Notes: generated by a model from the letters alone, not told the origin. Shown: positions 15,239 through 23,581, numbered from the stretch's first letter. The stretch: DNA of 26,698 bases from SZUA-521 sp041738285 (GCA_041738285.1 JBGSQB010000234.1:1-26698); one strand, 5' to 3'. Numbers and translations are program-made.

Positions 15239-16741
15239 GTGCCTCGCATCGACCCACGCTCACAAGGTCACATCGTCGCCATTGCGATGATGCTGGTTGC
15301 CGCAACCGCGCTCTCGTGGTGGCTTGCGCGCGACCGCCCCGCGGCACTCGCAGTGGTCAATGGCATGGTCGGCGAAAGCCACTATCGGGTCGACTTCCGC
15401 GACGAAGTCATCGGCATGTTGCGCACGGACACCGAAGTGTCGCGACGAGGCATTGTCCTGGCGTCGAGGTTTTCGGTGCAGATGCCAGGCAGCGCGACAA
15501 TCGATGTCGACGAGCGGCTGGAATTTTCGCCTACGGCGCCGTTCGAGCTGCGTCGAGCCAGCCAGCGGACCGCTGACACGTCGGTCGAACTGCGTGCGAC
15601 CGCAACCGGCTTCGAGGTCGAAACCGGATCCGAGTCGCGAACTGTCGACCTGTCGTACACCCTTACCGATCATCTCGCCCTCGAAATCTGGCTGCGGTTC
15701 GATGCTCCGGACGTCGGTCGTGAGATCGTCACGTCTGCACTGGATTTCGACCGCCTTGCGGCGGAACCGAAGCGCTATGTCGTCGTCGAGCGTGGCGATG
15801 CCTCGTCGGGTTATGTCGTGCGCAGCGCCGAGCTGCTCGAGGACAAGATCGTTCAACTCGATCGCAACCTGGTCGCGGAGGCCTTCTCGATCGCGGGCAT
15901 CATCACTCTGACCCGATCCGATTCATCGCACGTCATCGAACATCGCACGCTGACCCGCGCGCCACAGTTGCGGGTTGCGATTCCGGCGCCAATCGAGCGA
16001 CCGCAGGCGGTGCGGCAGCTCGATATCCATGTCGATGCCGCCACCGCGCGCGCCTTCCAGCCGTCGACAAACGGACGGGTTACGGCGATCGAGCGGTCGG
16101 GGCGCTGGCTGTTGCGCGTCAACGCAAGGGAAACGCCCCCGCTTCAGAATCACGAGATCGACGACGCACTTGAGGCGACCCTCGCACTCCCGGTCGGCAA
16201 CGCACAGATCGCCCTGCTTGCGGCCCGCCTCGACGACGAGGAAAACGATGAGCTCTTGATCCGCGCGCTCGTGCGTGCAGTGCACGAGTACTTCGAGTAC
16301 GACGAACATACGCGCACCGTGGATCTCACCACGGCACTACTCGAGCGTCGCGGCGACTGCACGGAGTTCGCCGACCTCTTTACCACCCTTGCACGCACGC
16401 TTGGACTACCGGCTCGCAGCATCATCGGTCTCGTCTACGACGATGTCGCCGGCCCTGGTTTCTATCTGCATGCATGGAGTGAAGTGGCGATCGCGGGCGT
16501 GTGGGTAGCTGTTGATCCGACCACTGGACAGATGCCGGTGGACGCCACGCACATTGCGTTTCCTGGCACGGACACGGGATTTCTGCGCGCCTACTCCGCG
16601 ATGAGCAGCATGAAGTTCATCGACGTGGAGGCGGACTACGCACCACCAGCCCCGGATCTCAGCGCGCCACGTCGCCCCGGACGAGCGGCCGCATCAAGCC
16701 TTCCTGATACACAGATGCAACCAGCTGCCCTTCGCGATTGA
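15239..16741 (+). CDS. Signal-anchored transglutaminase-like (papain-fold) protein
   Basis: 500 residues. A basic start then one hydrophobic segment (about 11-30, IVAIAMMLVAATALSWWLA) indicates a signal anchor, with the rest periplasmic. Residues about 40-300 form a beta-rich domain without recognisable motifs. The transglutaminase core follows with Cys374 (RRGDCTEFADLFTTLAR), His411 (FYLHAWSEV) and Asp426 (WVAVDPTTG), a complete Cys-His-Asp triad. Such proteins act as periplasmic peptidases or amide-processing enzymes; the substrate is unknown. The start is GTG at 15239 with GGAG right against it. ATG at 15287 (residue 17) is an alternative but would remove the basic N-region. The last 27 codons overlap the opposite-strand tesB by 83 nt and encode a low-complexity Pro/Ala/Arg tail. 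Confidence 0.85.
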   Translation: MPRIDPRSQGHIVAIAMMLVAATALSWWLARDRPAALAVVNGMVGESHYRVDFRDEVIGMLRTDTEVSRRGIVLASRFSVQMPGSATIDVDERLEFSPTAPFELRRASQRTADTSVELRATATGFEVETGSESRTVDLSYTLTDHLALEIWLRFDAPDVGREIVTSALDFDRLAAEPKRYVVVERGDASSGYVVRSAELLEDKIVQLDRNLVAEAFSIAGIITLTRSDSSHVIEHRTLTRAPQLRVAIPAPIERPQAVRQLDIHVDAATARAFQPSTNGRVTAIERSGRWLLRVNARETPPLQNHEIDDALEATLALPVGNAQIALLAARLDDEENDELLIRALVRAVHEYFEYDEHTRTVDLTTALLERRGDCTEFADLFTTLARTLGLPARSIIGLVYDDVAGPGFYLHAWSEVAIAGVWVAVDPTTGQMPVDATHIAFPGTDTGFLRAYSAMSSMKFIDVEADYAPPAPDLSAPRRPGRAAASSLPDTQMQPAALRD

Positions 16742-17531
16742 AGAAGTCGGCATGGTTCATGCCGCGTGCGCCGGTCGCCGACGTGGTCCGCTTGACGAAC
16801 AGCAGCCACTCATCGATCGCGAGTTTGCGATGTATCCACAGCGCATGGTCGAGGCTTGCCATCATCACATCCGAACGCGGCAAGACGTCCATGTGCGGCA
16901 TCGTCGATGTCGACACCATCCCCATATCCGAGGCGTACGCGAGCAGGCAATGCGGGAGCAGCGGATCGTCGGCTGGCACCTTGCCACGAAACCGCACCCA
17001 CACCGGATTCCAGAACTGGTCGGCCCCTTTTCGTACCTGCCCGAGTGGCAACACAGATCGAGTTTCAAACGGACGCTCGCGGCGTGCCCAGGCACCGATA
17101 TTCGGGTTCGACTCGTCGCGCCGCGCGCGCATCACGTCGTCCTCGAACTCCTCGGGCAACGGCACGTTGGGCATCGCATCGGCGTGGCTGAGTCCCTGTT
17201 CTTCGATCTGAAAGGACGTATCCATCGAGAAGATGGCCGCGCCGTTCTGAATTGCAACCACGCGCCGGGTAGTAAAGCTCGAACCGTCGCGGATGCGCTC
17301 CACATCGTAGAGCACGGGGAGTCCCGCATCGCCGGGTCGCATGAAGTAACCGTGCATCGAATGTGGCGTGCGTCCGTCGACCGTCCGGGAGGCGGCGCGC
17401 AAGGCCTGCGCGAGCACCTGCCCACCAAACAGACGACCGCCATTGCGGTCCTCATGTTTGGCGCGAAAAAGGTTCGTCTCGATCGCTTCCAGATCGAGAA
17501 TGTCGAGCAGATGTTGGGCAGGGTCTGTCAT
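16659..17531 (-). CDS. tesB: Acyl-CoA thioesterase II
   Basis: 290 residues, double-hotdog TesB. The conserved RLFGGQVLAQAL (33-44) and HSMHGYFMRPG (57-67) sit in the first hotdog. The catalytic triad of E. coli TesB (Asp204, Thr228, Gln278) maps with constant offset to Asp202 (YASDMG), Ser226 (MASLDHA) and Gln276 (SVYQEGLMR); Thr to Ser is a mild change. It hydrolyses medium/long-chain acyl-CoA in the cytoplasm. Its ATG is 69 nt after the GST stop on the same strand, with a weak ribosome site. Its 3' 83 nt overlap the transglutaminase-like gene tail to tail. Gln276 lies within the overlap, so the coding sense here is certainly tesB. Confidence 0.96.
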   Translation of the reverse strand: MTDPAQHLLDILDLEAIETNLFRAKHEDRNGGRLFGGQVLAQALRAASRTVDGRTPHSMHGYFMRPGDAGLPVLYDVERIRDGSSFTTRRVVAIQNGAAIFSMDTSFQIEEQGLSHADAMPNVPLPEEFEDDVMRARRDESNPNIGAWARRERPFETRSVLPLGQVRKGADQFWNPVWVRFRGKVPADDPLLPHCLLAYASDMGMVSTSTMPHMDVLPRSDVMMASLDHALWIHRKLAIDEWLLFVKRTTSATGARGMNHADFFNREGQLVASVYQEGLMRPLVRGDVAR

Positions 17532-17600
17532 TAGATGCTTCGTTTTCCGGCCGGGCGATCATGCCCAACAATCGAGGCTACCTCCAGTTTGGCACGGGAA

Positions 17601-18263
17601 TTATCTGCCCATCGCCTTGTGCAGCGCGCCGCGGGTCTCGGTGATCAGCCGTTCGCAGATCGGATCCATTGCGATGGCCCTCCAGTAGGCGCGGATCTTT
17701 GGCCGGCTCGTGAGCAGATCAGGCCCGCGAAAGATCGGCAGCCATTCGTCGATCAACAGCAGGATCGGCACCAGGGTACCGTCGGCGACCGTCAATGACC
17801 GGCCCACGGCATAGCCGTCTTCGCCGATGTACGCCTCGAGAAAGTCGAGCGAGCGACCGATCTCCTCGAGTTGCCGAGTGATGACCGCCTGATCCCACTT
17901 TGCCGGCGGCAGCTCCACCATGTTGAACAGCGGCAGCATCGCCATGACGGTGTAGATGTCGCTGATGCGCGACAACAGACGGACCTGTGCCCGTTGCCAG
18001 GGATCCTCGGGCAGCAGGCGCGGCTCGGGAAACATCTCTTCCAGGTATTCGCAGATCACCTCGCTCTCCGGCAGGCTGCGACCATCGTCGAGTTGCAGCG
18101 CGGGTACGCGGCCAAGCGGATTGACCTTCAGATAATCTCCCTTGGCGCTTGCATCGCCGTGGAACCCAGGCGGCTCGACCAGCTCACACGGTATCTGTTT
18201 GGCGTACAGCATCAATCGCACGCGGGTCGGGAACGGGGATAGGAACGTCTGGTGTAGCTTCAT
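17601..18263 (-). CDS. Glutathione S-transferase family protein
   Basis: 220 residues. The N-terminal thioredoxin-like domain (1-80) has SPFPTRVR (9-16) with Ser9 at the possible GSH-activating site, the cis-proline loop GRVPAL (51-56, Pro54) and the gamma-glutamyl binding ESEVI (67-71). The all-helical C-terminal domain has the N-capping-box-like TVADGTLVP near 158-166. The class is not clear; the arrangement resembles zeta/nu-like bacterial GSTs and need not imply a detoxification substrate. The ATG at 18263 has GGAG 8 nt upstream. It is divergent from the ABC exporter over a shared 302-nt control region and reads toward tesB. A joint role with the exporter and FMO in xenobiotic handling is inference from context. 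Confidence 0.92.
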   Translation of the reverse strand: MKLHQTFLSPFPTRVRLMLYAKQIPCELVEPPGFHGDASAKGDYLKVNPLGRVPALQLDDGRSLPESEVICEYLEEMFPEPRLLPEDPWQRAQVRLLSRISDIYTVMAMLPLFNMVELPPAKWDQAVITRQLEEIGRSLDFLEAYIGEDGYAVGRSLTVADGTLVPILLLIDEWLPIFRGPDLLTSRPKIRAYWRAIAMDPICERLITETRGALHKAMGR

Positions 18264-18336
18264 GGCCTGACTCCAAAGCGCGCGCAGCGCGTCGTCGCAT
18301 CATTGTCGGCAACGCCATGTCGCTGCAATGCATCCC

Positions 18337-18364
18337 TTGCATTCAATGCATCGAGGAGTAAACT
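18337..18364 (+). promoter_or_regulatory. Candidate promoter with internal palindrome (operator-like)
   Basis: TTGCAT (18337-18342) and TAAACT (18359-18364) are 16 nt apart and could be weak -35/-10 boxes for the ABC exporter operon. The exact palindrome TGCATT-C-AATGCA (18338-18350) overlaps the -35 and the spacer. A second TGCA-A-TGCA lies at 18324-18332. A repressor bound here could act on both divergent genes. No regulator gene is in the window. Confidence 0.35.
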
Positions 18365-18403
18365 GCCCGGCACTTTCAGTGCACCGATCATGGGAGAGGC
18401 CGC

Positions 18404-18448
18404 ATGCCGTTCATCAGTGATTACAGCGAACACAATCGCACCTGGTGA
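18404..18448 (+). CDS. Candidate 14-aa leader peptide ORF before the ABC exporter
   Basis: ATG at 18404 reads MPFISDYSEHNRTW and stops at TGA 18446-18448. GGGAGAGG at 18392-18399 ends 4 nt before the ATG, a stronger ribosome site than that of the downstream exporter gene. It lies between the possible promoter and the two competing hairpins, the place of a regulatory leader peptide. A 26-codon ORF in another frame (ATG 18390, stop 18468-18470) overlaps it but has no ribosome site. Confidence 0.35.
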   Translation: MPFISDYSEHNRTW

Positions 18449-18475
18449 GCTGGCCGCGCATCTGACCTGATCTTC

Positions 18476-18537
18476 GGCCCGCTCATCCTCCGCGAGCGGG
18501 CCCATTCATCGTTAGTCTCATGACATCTGGCCCGCTC
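18476..18537 (+). promoter_or_regulatory. Pair of mutually exclusive hairpins upstream of the ABC exporter (attenuator-like)
   Basis: GGCCCGCTC (18476-18484) pairs perfectly with GAGCGGGCC (18494-18502) over a 9-base loop. An exact second copy of GGCCCGCTC at 18529-18537 can pair with the same GAGCGGGCC over a 26-base loop. Only one can form at a time. The first could be a terminator-like or pausing stem, though no T-tract follows. The second ends 28 nt before the exporter ATG. Together with the short ORF upstream this has the layout of an attenuator. The remaining bases of the 302-nt gap show nothing else clear. Confidence 0.5.
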
Positions 18538-18565
18538 AACTTCGAGCAGGCACGGGTATTGATTC

Positions 18566-20410
18566 ATGACGACAGCAACAAAGAACGACAACCTCTGGAA
18601 GATCACCGCTGGGCAGCGTGCCCGCTACGGCTGGTCGATTGTCGCCATGGCCGCAGCAAACCTCGCGATGTTTGGCGCCCCGATGATCGGCAAGTTTGCC
18701 ATCGACGTGGTCGTCGCCGATGACCTCGGCCTCGGCGCAGCCGTATTTTCGATTCCAGCGCAGTGGCTGGTCGAAGGCCTCGGCGGGAACCTGCTCGTGT
18801 GGTATCTCGTACTGTCGGCGGTCGGCGCCGTCGCCGTCACCGCGATCGGCGGGATATTCCTGTTTCTACGTGGCCTTGGCGCTGCGATCGCCTCGGAGGC
18901 GATCGTGCGTCGCCTGCGCGAAGAACTGTACCGGCACCTGCATGCGCTGCAAGCCAAGTTCTACGATGACGCGGACACCGGCGACCTGGTGCAACGCTGT
19001 TCATCCGACGTGGAGACCCTGCGCGTATTTTTGTCGAGCGACATCGTCGAGGTGGGCCGCGCCATTCTTCTCGTCCTCACGGTCACGCCAATCCTGTTCT
19101 GGATGGACGAGCGCCTGGCGTGGCTATCGATCGCCCTGCTGCCGTTCATCGGCATCGGCGCGTACGCGTTCTTCAGTAAGGTGAAGTCGCTGTTCCAGGT
19201 CACCGACGAAGCCGAAGGCGAAATGACCGCGGTGCTGCAGGAAAACCTGACTGGTATTCGCGTCGTGCGGGCCTTCGCGCGGCAGGAATACGAGACCACG
19301 AAGTTCGCGGTGAGAAACGCCAAGTTCCGCGACCACAACAATCGCCTGATCCGACTCATGGGTGTGTATTGGGGCACTCAGGATCTCTTCTGCAACGGTC
19401 AGATCGGCGTGGTGCTGTTTGCAGGCGCGCTGTGGATCCTCGATGGCACGCTGACGGTCGGTACGCTGTTCGCATTCATGACCTACATCGGCATGATCAT
19501 GTGGCCGATCAGACAGATGGGCCGGGTGCTCACCGACTCCGGCAAGGCGGTCGTGGCACTCGGCCGAATGAACGACATCCTGCGCCAGACCGAGGAGAGT
19601 CTGGAACCAACACCCCGTCACGGTCGCGCCGAAGGCGCCATCGAGTTCCGCGATGTAACGTTCGGCTACGATCCTGCGCGCCCGGTGATTCGTGACTTCA
19701 ACCTGTCGATCGCACCGGGTGAAACAGTCGCAATCGTCGGAGCGCCGGGCGCCGGCAAGTCGTCGCTCATCCGCCTTTTGCTGCGGCTATACCCGCATCA
19801 AAAGGGCTCGATTCTGCTCGACGGTCGCGATATCGCGGGCGTGAGCCGACAATGGCTGCGCAGTCAGATCGGTGTGGTGTTGCAGGATCCGTTCCTGTAT
19901 TCGCGCAGCGTCGCTCAGAATCTCAACGTCGGCCGGCCGGATGCGCCTCGCGACCACATGATCGCGGCCGCATCCGATGCAGCGATTCACGAATCGATCG
20001 AGAGCCTGCAGAACGGATACGACGCGATGGTCGGCGAGCGCGGCGTGACCTTGTCCGGCGGACAGAGACAGCGATTGGCGCTCGCGCGCGCGTTGCTGAA
20101 AGATCCGCCGGTGCTCGTGCTCGACGACTCGTTGTCGGCCGTCGACACCGGTACGGAGGCGCGCATCCTGTCTGCATTCGATGCGCGCAGGGGTCGCCAC
20201 ACGACACTGATCATCGCGCATCGGCTCTCGTCAGTGCGCAACGCGGACCGGATCGTCGTGCTCGATCACGGCCGGATTGCACAGATTGGTGATCACGCAA
20301 CGCTCATCGCGGCGCCGGGCGCCTATCGTCGGCTGTGTGAGATCCAGGGATCGCTCGACGAACAGATCGCGAACGACGTAAAACGAACCCGAGGCGGCAG
20401 CCATGTTTGA
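18566..20410 (+). CDS. ABC exporter half-transporter, subunit with degenerate Walker B
   Basis: 614 residues: a six-helix exporter transmembrane domain (about 22-330) fused to an ATPase domain (about 358-600). Walker A GAPGAGKSS is at 392-400, Q-loop LQDPF near 439-443, signature LSGGQ 496-500, Walker B VLVLDD 516-521 and H-loop His552. The catalytic glutamate after Walker B is Asp521, the known mark of the degenerate-site subunit in heterodimeric exporters (TM287/288, LmrCD, BmrCD). The ATG at 18566 is the first start after an in-frame TGA at 18560-18562 and has only a weak ribosome site, fitting control by the structured leader. The stop overlaps the next ABC gene by 8 nt. Probable cargo: drugs or lipids; not determinable. 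Confidence 0.95.
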   Translation: MTTATKNDNLWKITAGQRARYGWSIVAMAAANLAMFGAPMIGKFAIDVVVADDLGLGAAVFSIPAQWLVEGLGGNLLVWYLVLSAVGAVAVTAIGGIFLFLRGLGAAIASEAIVRRLREELYRHLHALQAKFYDDADTGDLVQRCSSDVETLRVFLSSDIVEVGRAILLVLTVTPILFWMDERLAWLSIALLPFIGIGAYAFFSKVKSLFQVTDEAEGEMTAVLQENLTGIRVVRAFARQEYETTKFAVRNAKFRDHNNRLIRLMGVYWGTQDLFCNGQIGVVLFAGALWILDGTLTVGTLFAFMTYIGMIMWPIRQMGRVLTDSGKAVVALGRMNDILRQTEESLEPTPRHGRAEGAIEFRDVTFGYDPARPVIRDFNLSIAPGETVAIVGAPGAGKSSLIRLLLRLYPHQKGSILLDGRDIAGVSRQWLRSQIGVVLQDPFLYSRSVAQNLNVGRPDAPRDHMIAAASDAAIHESIESLQNGYDAMVGERGVTLSGGQRQRLALARALLKDPPVLVLDDSLSAVDTGTEARILSAFDARRGRHTTLIIAHRLSSVRNADRIVVLDHGRIAQIGDHATLIAAPGAYRRLCEIQGSLDEQIANDVKRTRGGSHV

Positions 20411-22283
20411 TGATGCCAACTACGACGACGGTTTCGACGAGTTGGCGCTCGCCCGCCGGTTGCGCATGGGCCTGTGGAAGAAGCTGTTCACTTACACGAA
20501 GCCATACCGCAAAGAACTCATCATCCTTGCATCATGCGCCGCGCTCACGGCATTGATGGACGTCGCCTATCCGCTCATCACGCGGGGGGTGGTGGACGCT
20601 GTTGCCGCTGAGGGCACGCAAGCACAGCTGTGGCCCTACTTGCTCGCATATGCCGCCTGCACCGTGACATTGTCACTGTCGGTAGGTGGTTTCATCTGGG
20701 CCGGCGGCAAGATCCGCACCCACGTCAGCTACGACATTCGCCAGGAGGGGTTCGAAAACCTGCAGCGGCTGTCGTTCTCGTTCTACGACTTCCGCCCAGT
20801 TGGCTGGCTGATGGCGCGGATGACTTCGGACTGCGAGCGGCTGTCGAACATCCTCGCCTGGGGCGTGCTCGATTTCGTCTGGGGCGTGACCGTGATGACC
20901 GGCATCGCGATTGCCATGCTGATCATGAACGCAAAGCTCGCGCTACTGGTGCTGATGATAATCCCGGTGCTGTTGTGGGTGTCCGCCAAGTTCCAGAAGC
21001 GCATCCTCGGCAGTGCACGCGAGGTGCGTCGGACGAACTCGCGCATCACGGCCTCCTACAACGAGAGCATCATGGGTGTGCTCACCTCGAAGGCGTTCGT
21101 GCGTGAGGCCGCGAATCTCGATGAGTTTCGCAATCTCACCAATGGTATGTATGACGCATCGGTGAAGAATCTGACCCAAGCGGCCATCTACGTGCCGATC
21201 GTGCTCACGCTCGCGAGCCTTGCCACTGGGCTTGCGCTCGCGGTGGGTGGCCTCGACCTGCTCGGCGGTGCAATCAGTGTCGGTACACTGGTCGCGTTTC
21301 TTGCATACACCCGCCATTTCTTCGACCCGGTGGAACAACTCGGCCGATGGTTCGCCGAGTTGCAGATGGCACAGGCTTCGGCCGAACGCATCATGAGTCT
21401 CGTGCAGGCGGTGCCGGAAGTGCGCGACTCCGATGACGTGATCGAGGCCATCGCGCGCAATCGCGATCTGCCCAAACGCGAAAACTACGCGGAAGACGGC
21501 GGCGCGGCGCGAATCGAGTCGATCGAGCTCAAAGACGTTTGCTTCGCGTATGGCAACGCAACGCCCGTGCTGCGCGATATCAACTTCAGGGTCAACGCGG
21601 GCGAGACCATCGCCCTGGTTGGCCCGACCGGTGGCGGCAAGTCGACGCTGGTGAACGTGATCTGCCGCTTCTATGAACCCACGTCGGGCGCCGTGCTGAT
21701 CAACGATGTCGACTATCGCAAGCGGGGTCTGCACTGGCTGCAGTCGAACCTCGGCATGGTGCTGCAGCAGGCGCATGCGTTCTCCGGGACCATTGCCGAC
21801 AACATCCGCTACGGCAAACTCGACGCGACCCAGGATGAAATCGTTCAAGCGGCGACGATTGCAGGCGCGCATGCCTTCATCCTGGAGATGGAGAAGGGCT
21901 ACGACACCCAGGTCGGTGAATCCGGCAGCAAGCTGTCGGCAGGTCAGAAGCAGCTCGTCTCGTTCGCCCGTGCGATTCTTGCCGATCCCCAGATCCTGGT
22001 GATGGACGAGGCAACGTCGAGCGTCGATACCGAGACCGAAGCGCAGATCCAGCAGGGACTCAACGCCATGCTGTCCGGCCGGATCGGTTTTGTGATCGCT
22101 CATCGACTGTCGACCATCCGCAGCGCGACGCGAATTCTCGTTGTCGAAGGGGGGCGCATAACCGAGTCGGGTACGCACACGGAGCTGATGACGCTGCGCG
22201 GCCACTATTTCGAACTGTATCGGCAGCAGAGTCTCAATCAGACGACACGCGCGCTGGGTGAACTCACCCTACGACCCGCTTGA
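20403..22283 (+). CDS. ABC exporter half-transporter, catalytic partner subunit
   Basis: 626 residues: an N-terminal tail (1-30), six-helix domain (about 36-330) and ATPase domain (about 370-600). Walker A GPTGGGKST is at 407-415, Walker B ILVMDE 531-536 with the normal catalytic Glu536, and H-loop His567. The signature is LSAGQ (511-515) instead of LSGGQ. It therefore complements the upstream subunit: the site made by its own Walker A/B and the partner's LSGGQ is intact, and the other site is degenerate. AGGCGG before the ATG is the ribosome site; the 8-nt overlap with the previous gene supports equal production. The linker 340-370 between domains is longer and more acidic than in the partner. 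The 3' end overlaps the FMO start. Confidence 0.95.
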   Translation: MFDDANYDDGFDELALARRLRMGLWKKLFTYTKPYRKELIILASCAALTALMDVAYPLITRGVVDAVAAEGTQAQLWPYLLAYAACTVTLSLSVGGFIWAGGKIRTHVSYDIRQEGFENLQRLSFSFYDFRPVGWLMARMTSDCERLSNILAWGVLDFVWGVTVMTGIAIAMLIMNAKLALLVLMIIPVLLWVSAKFQKRILGSAREVRRTNSRITASYNESIMGVLTSKAFVREAANLDEFRNLTNGMYDASVKNLTQAAIYVPIVLTLASLATGLALAVGGLDLLGGAISVGTLVAFLAYTRHFFDPVEQLGRWFAELQMAQASAERIMSLVQAVPEVRDSDDVIEAIARNRDLPKRENYAEDGGAARIESIELKDVCFAYGNATPVLRDINFRVNAGETIALVGPTGGGKSTLVNVICRFYEPTSGAVLINDVDYRKRGLHWLQSNLGMVLQQAHAFSGTIADNIRYGKLDATQDEIVQAATIAGAHAFILEMEKGYDTQVGESGSKLSAGQKQLVSFARAILADPQILVMDEATSSVDTETEAQIQQGLNAMLSGRIGFVIAHRLSTIRSATRILVVEGGRITESGTHTELMTLRGHYFELYRQQSLNQTTRALGELTLRPA

Positions 22284-23581
22284 CCGTGAGGTCGGTCGCG
22301 GTCGTCGGCGCAGGCGCTGCGGGGCTGGTCACGGCCAGGGAGGTGCTGCGAAGGAACCTGCGGGTTACCGTGTTCGAGCAGGCAAGCGCAATCGGTGGCG
22401 TTTGGGTGTACACACCCGAAGTCGAAGGCGACCCGCTCGGACAGAACTGTCAGCGTATCCATGCGTCGCTGTATGCGTCGCTGCGAACGAATCTGCCGCG
22501 CGACCTCATGGCGTACTCGGACTACCCTTTCGACAGCGCTGGCGGCGGTGACGATACGTGGCCGCGCTTTCCGGGCCATGTGCTGGTACGCACCTACCTC
22601 GAGCGTTTCGCCAACGACTTCGAGCTGACACCACACATTCAATTCGATAGCCGCGTCGACTTGCTCGAGCCGCGGGGATCCGGCTGGTCGCTGACCGCGC
22701 AGCGTAATGGCCGAACAGCCACCTTCGATTTCGATGCGGTGGCGGTCTGCAGCGGTCACTTTACCGTGCCCCGCGTCCCGCAACTACCGGGTGCAGATGC
22801 GTTTCCCGGGCATCAGTCGCACAGTCACAACTACCGCGATCCGTCGCGCTTCGCCGGCAAGCGCGTTGCGCTGCTCGGCACGTCCGCCTCTGGGCTGGAT
22901 CTCAGCCGTGAGATCGCAACCGTCGCGGACACGGTCTACTGGTGCGGCACCCTGTTCGACGCGCTACCCGAGGCGCAGCGCGACAGCGGCAACCTGCACC
23001 GGGTCGCGTCCATCAAAGCGCTGCTGCCGAGCGGACAGCTACGGCTGCGTGACGGGACCGTCACGGACGCAGTTGATGAGCTTGTGTACTGCACCGGTTA
23101 CCACTATCAGTATCCGTTTCTGTCGCCCAAGCTACTGTCGATCGAGGACAACTGGGTCCAACCACTGTACCGGGACGTGCTCCACATCGAGCATCCGACC
23201 CTTGCGTTCATCGGAATTCCGTTTCGCGTCATTCCATTTCCACTGTTCGAGATGCAAGCGCGCTGGTTCACACAGCTGTTGACCGGCGCATTCGAGTTGC
23301 CATCGCCTGCGCAGTTGCAGGCGCACGCCCAGGCCGAGATCGACGCGCTACGCGCACGTGGAGTGAAGCAGCGGCACTTTCATCAACGCACCATCGATTG
23401 CTTCGACTACCTCGATGCCCTCGCGGATCAGGCCGGCATTCAGCGCGCGCCGAAGTGGCGACGTCAGCTGGCCGCGGCGCTCCTGCGCCACATGCAGCAG
23501 GCACCGGGCCCCTTGCGCGACGCGCGATTGCCCCACTTCGGACCGACCGTGGTGCCGGAGGAATCCATCCGCGGCGATTGA
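22280..23581 (+). CDS. Flavin-containing monooxygenase (FMO family)
   Basis: 433 residues, class B flavoprotein monooxygenase. The FAD dinucleotide motif GAGAAG is at 10-15. The FMO fingerprint FxGxxxHxxxY is FPGHQSHSHNY at 175-185. The NADPH-binding GTSASG is at 200-205 (GxSxxG form), and the C-terminal CTGYHYQYPF is at 271-280. It probably oxygenates a soft nucleophile (N or S) or carries out Baeyer-Villiger oxidation. The start is the TTG at 22280, overlapping the ABC stop as TTGA; GTG at 22286 (two codons later) is an alternative. Position as third gene of the exporter unit suggests the product or substrate is exported. It converges with the lipoprotein gene 23 nt downstream; no terminator is visible there. 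Confidence 0.93.
   Translation: MTVRSVAVVGAGAAGLVTAREVLRRNLRVTVFEQASAIGGVWVYTPEVEGDPLGQNCQRIHASLYASLRTNLPRDLMAYSDYPFDSAGGGDDTWPRFPGHVLVRTYLERFANDFELTPHIQFDSRVDLLEPRGSGWSLTAQRNGRTATFDFDAVAVCSGHFTVPRVPQLPGADAFPGHQSHSHNYRDPSRFAGKRVALLGTSASGLDLSREIATVADTVYWCGTLFDALPEAQRDSGNLHRVASIKALLPSGQLRLRDGTVTDAVDELVYCTGYHYQYPFLSPKLLSIEDNWVQPLYRDVLHIEHPTLAFIGIPFRVIPFPLFEMQARWFTQLLTGAFELPSPAQLQAHAQAEIDALRARGVKQRHFHQRTIDCFDYLDALADQAGIQRAPKWRRQLAAALLRHMQQAPGPLRDARLPHFGPTVVPEESIRGD

Noticed and set aside
15260..15856. 198-codon minus-strand ORF
   Set aside because: Antisense shadow of the transglutaminase-like gene with no domain and no ribosome site.
18328..18420. 30-codon ORF starting ATG 18328 in the ABC leader region
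   Set aside because: No ribosome site, and it runs through the candidate promoter.
20943..22205. 420-codon minus-strand ORF
   Set aside because: Antisense to the second ABC subunit, whose motifs are complete; no recognisable domain in the reverse frame.
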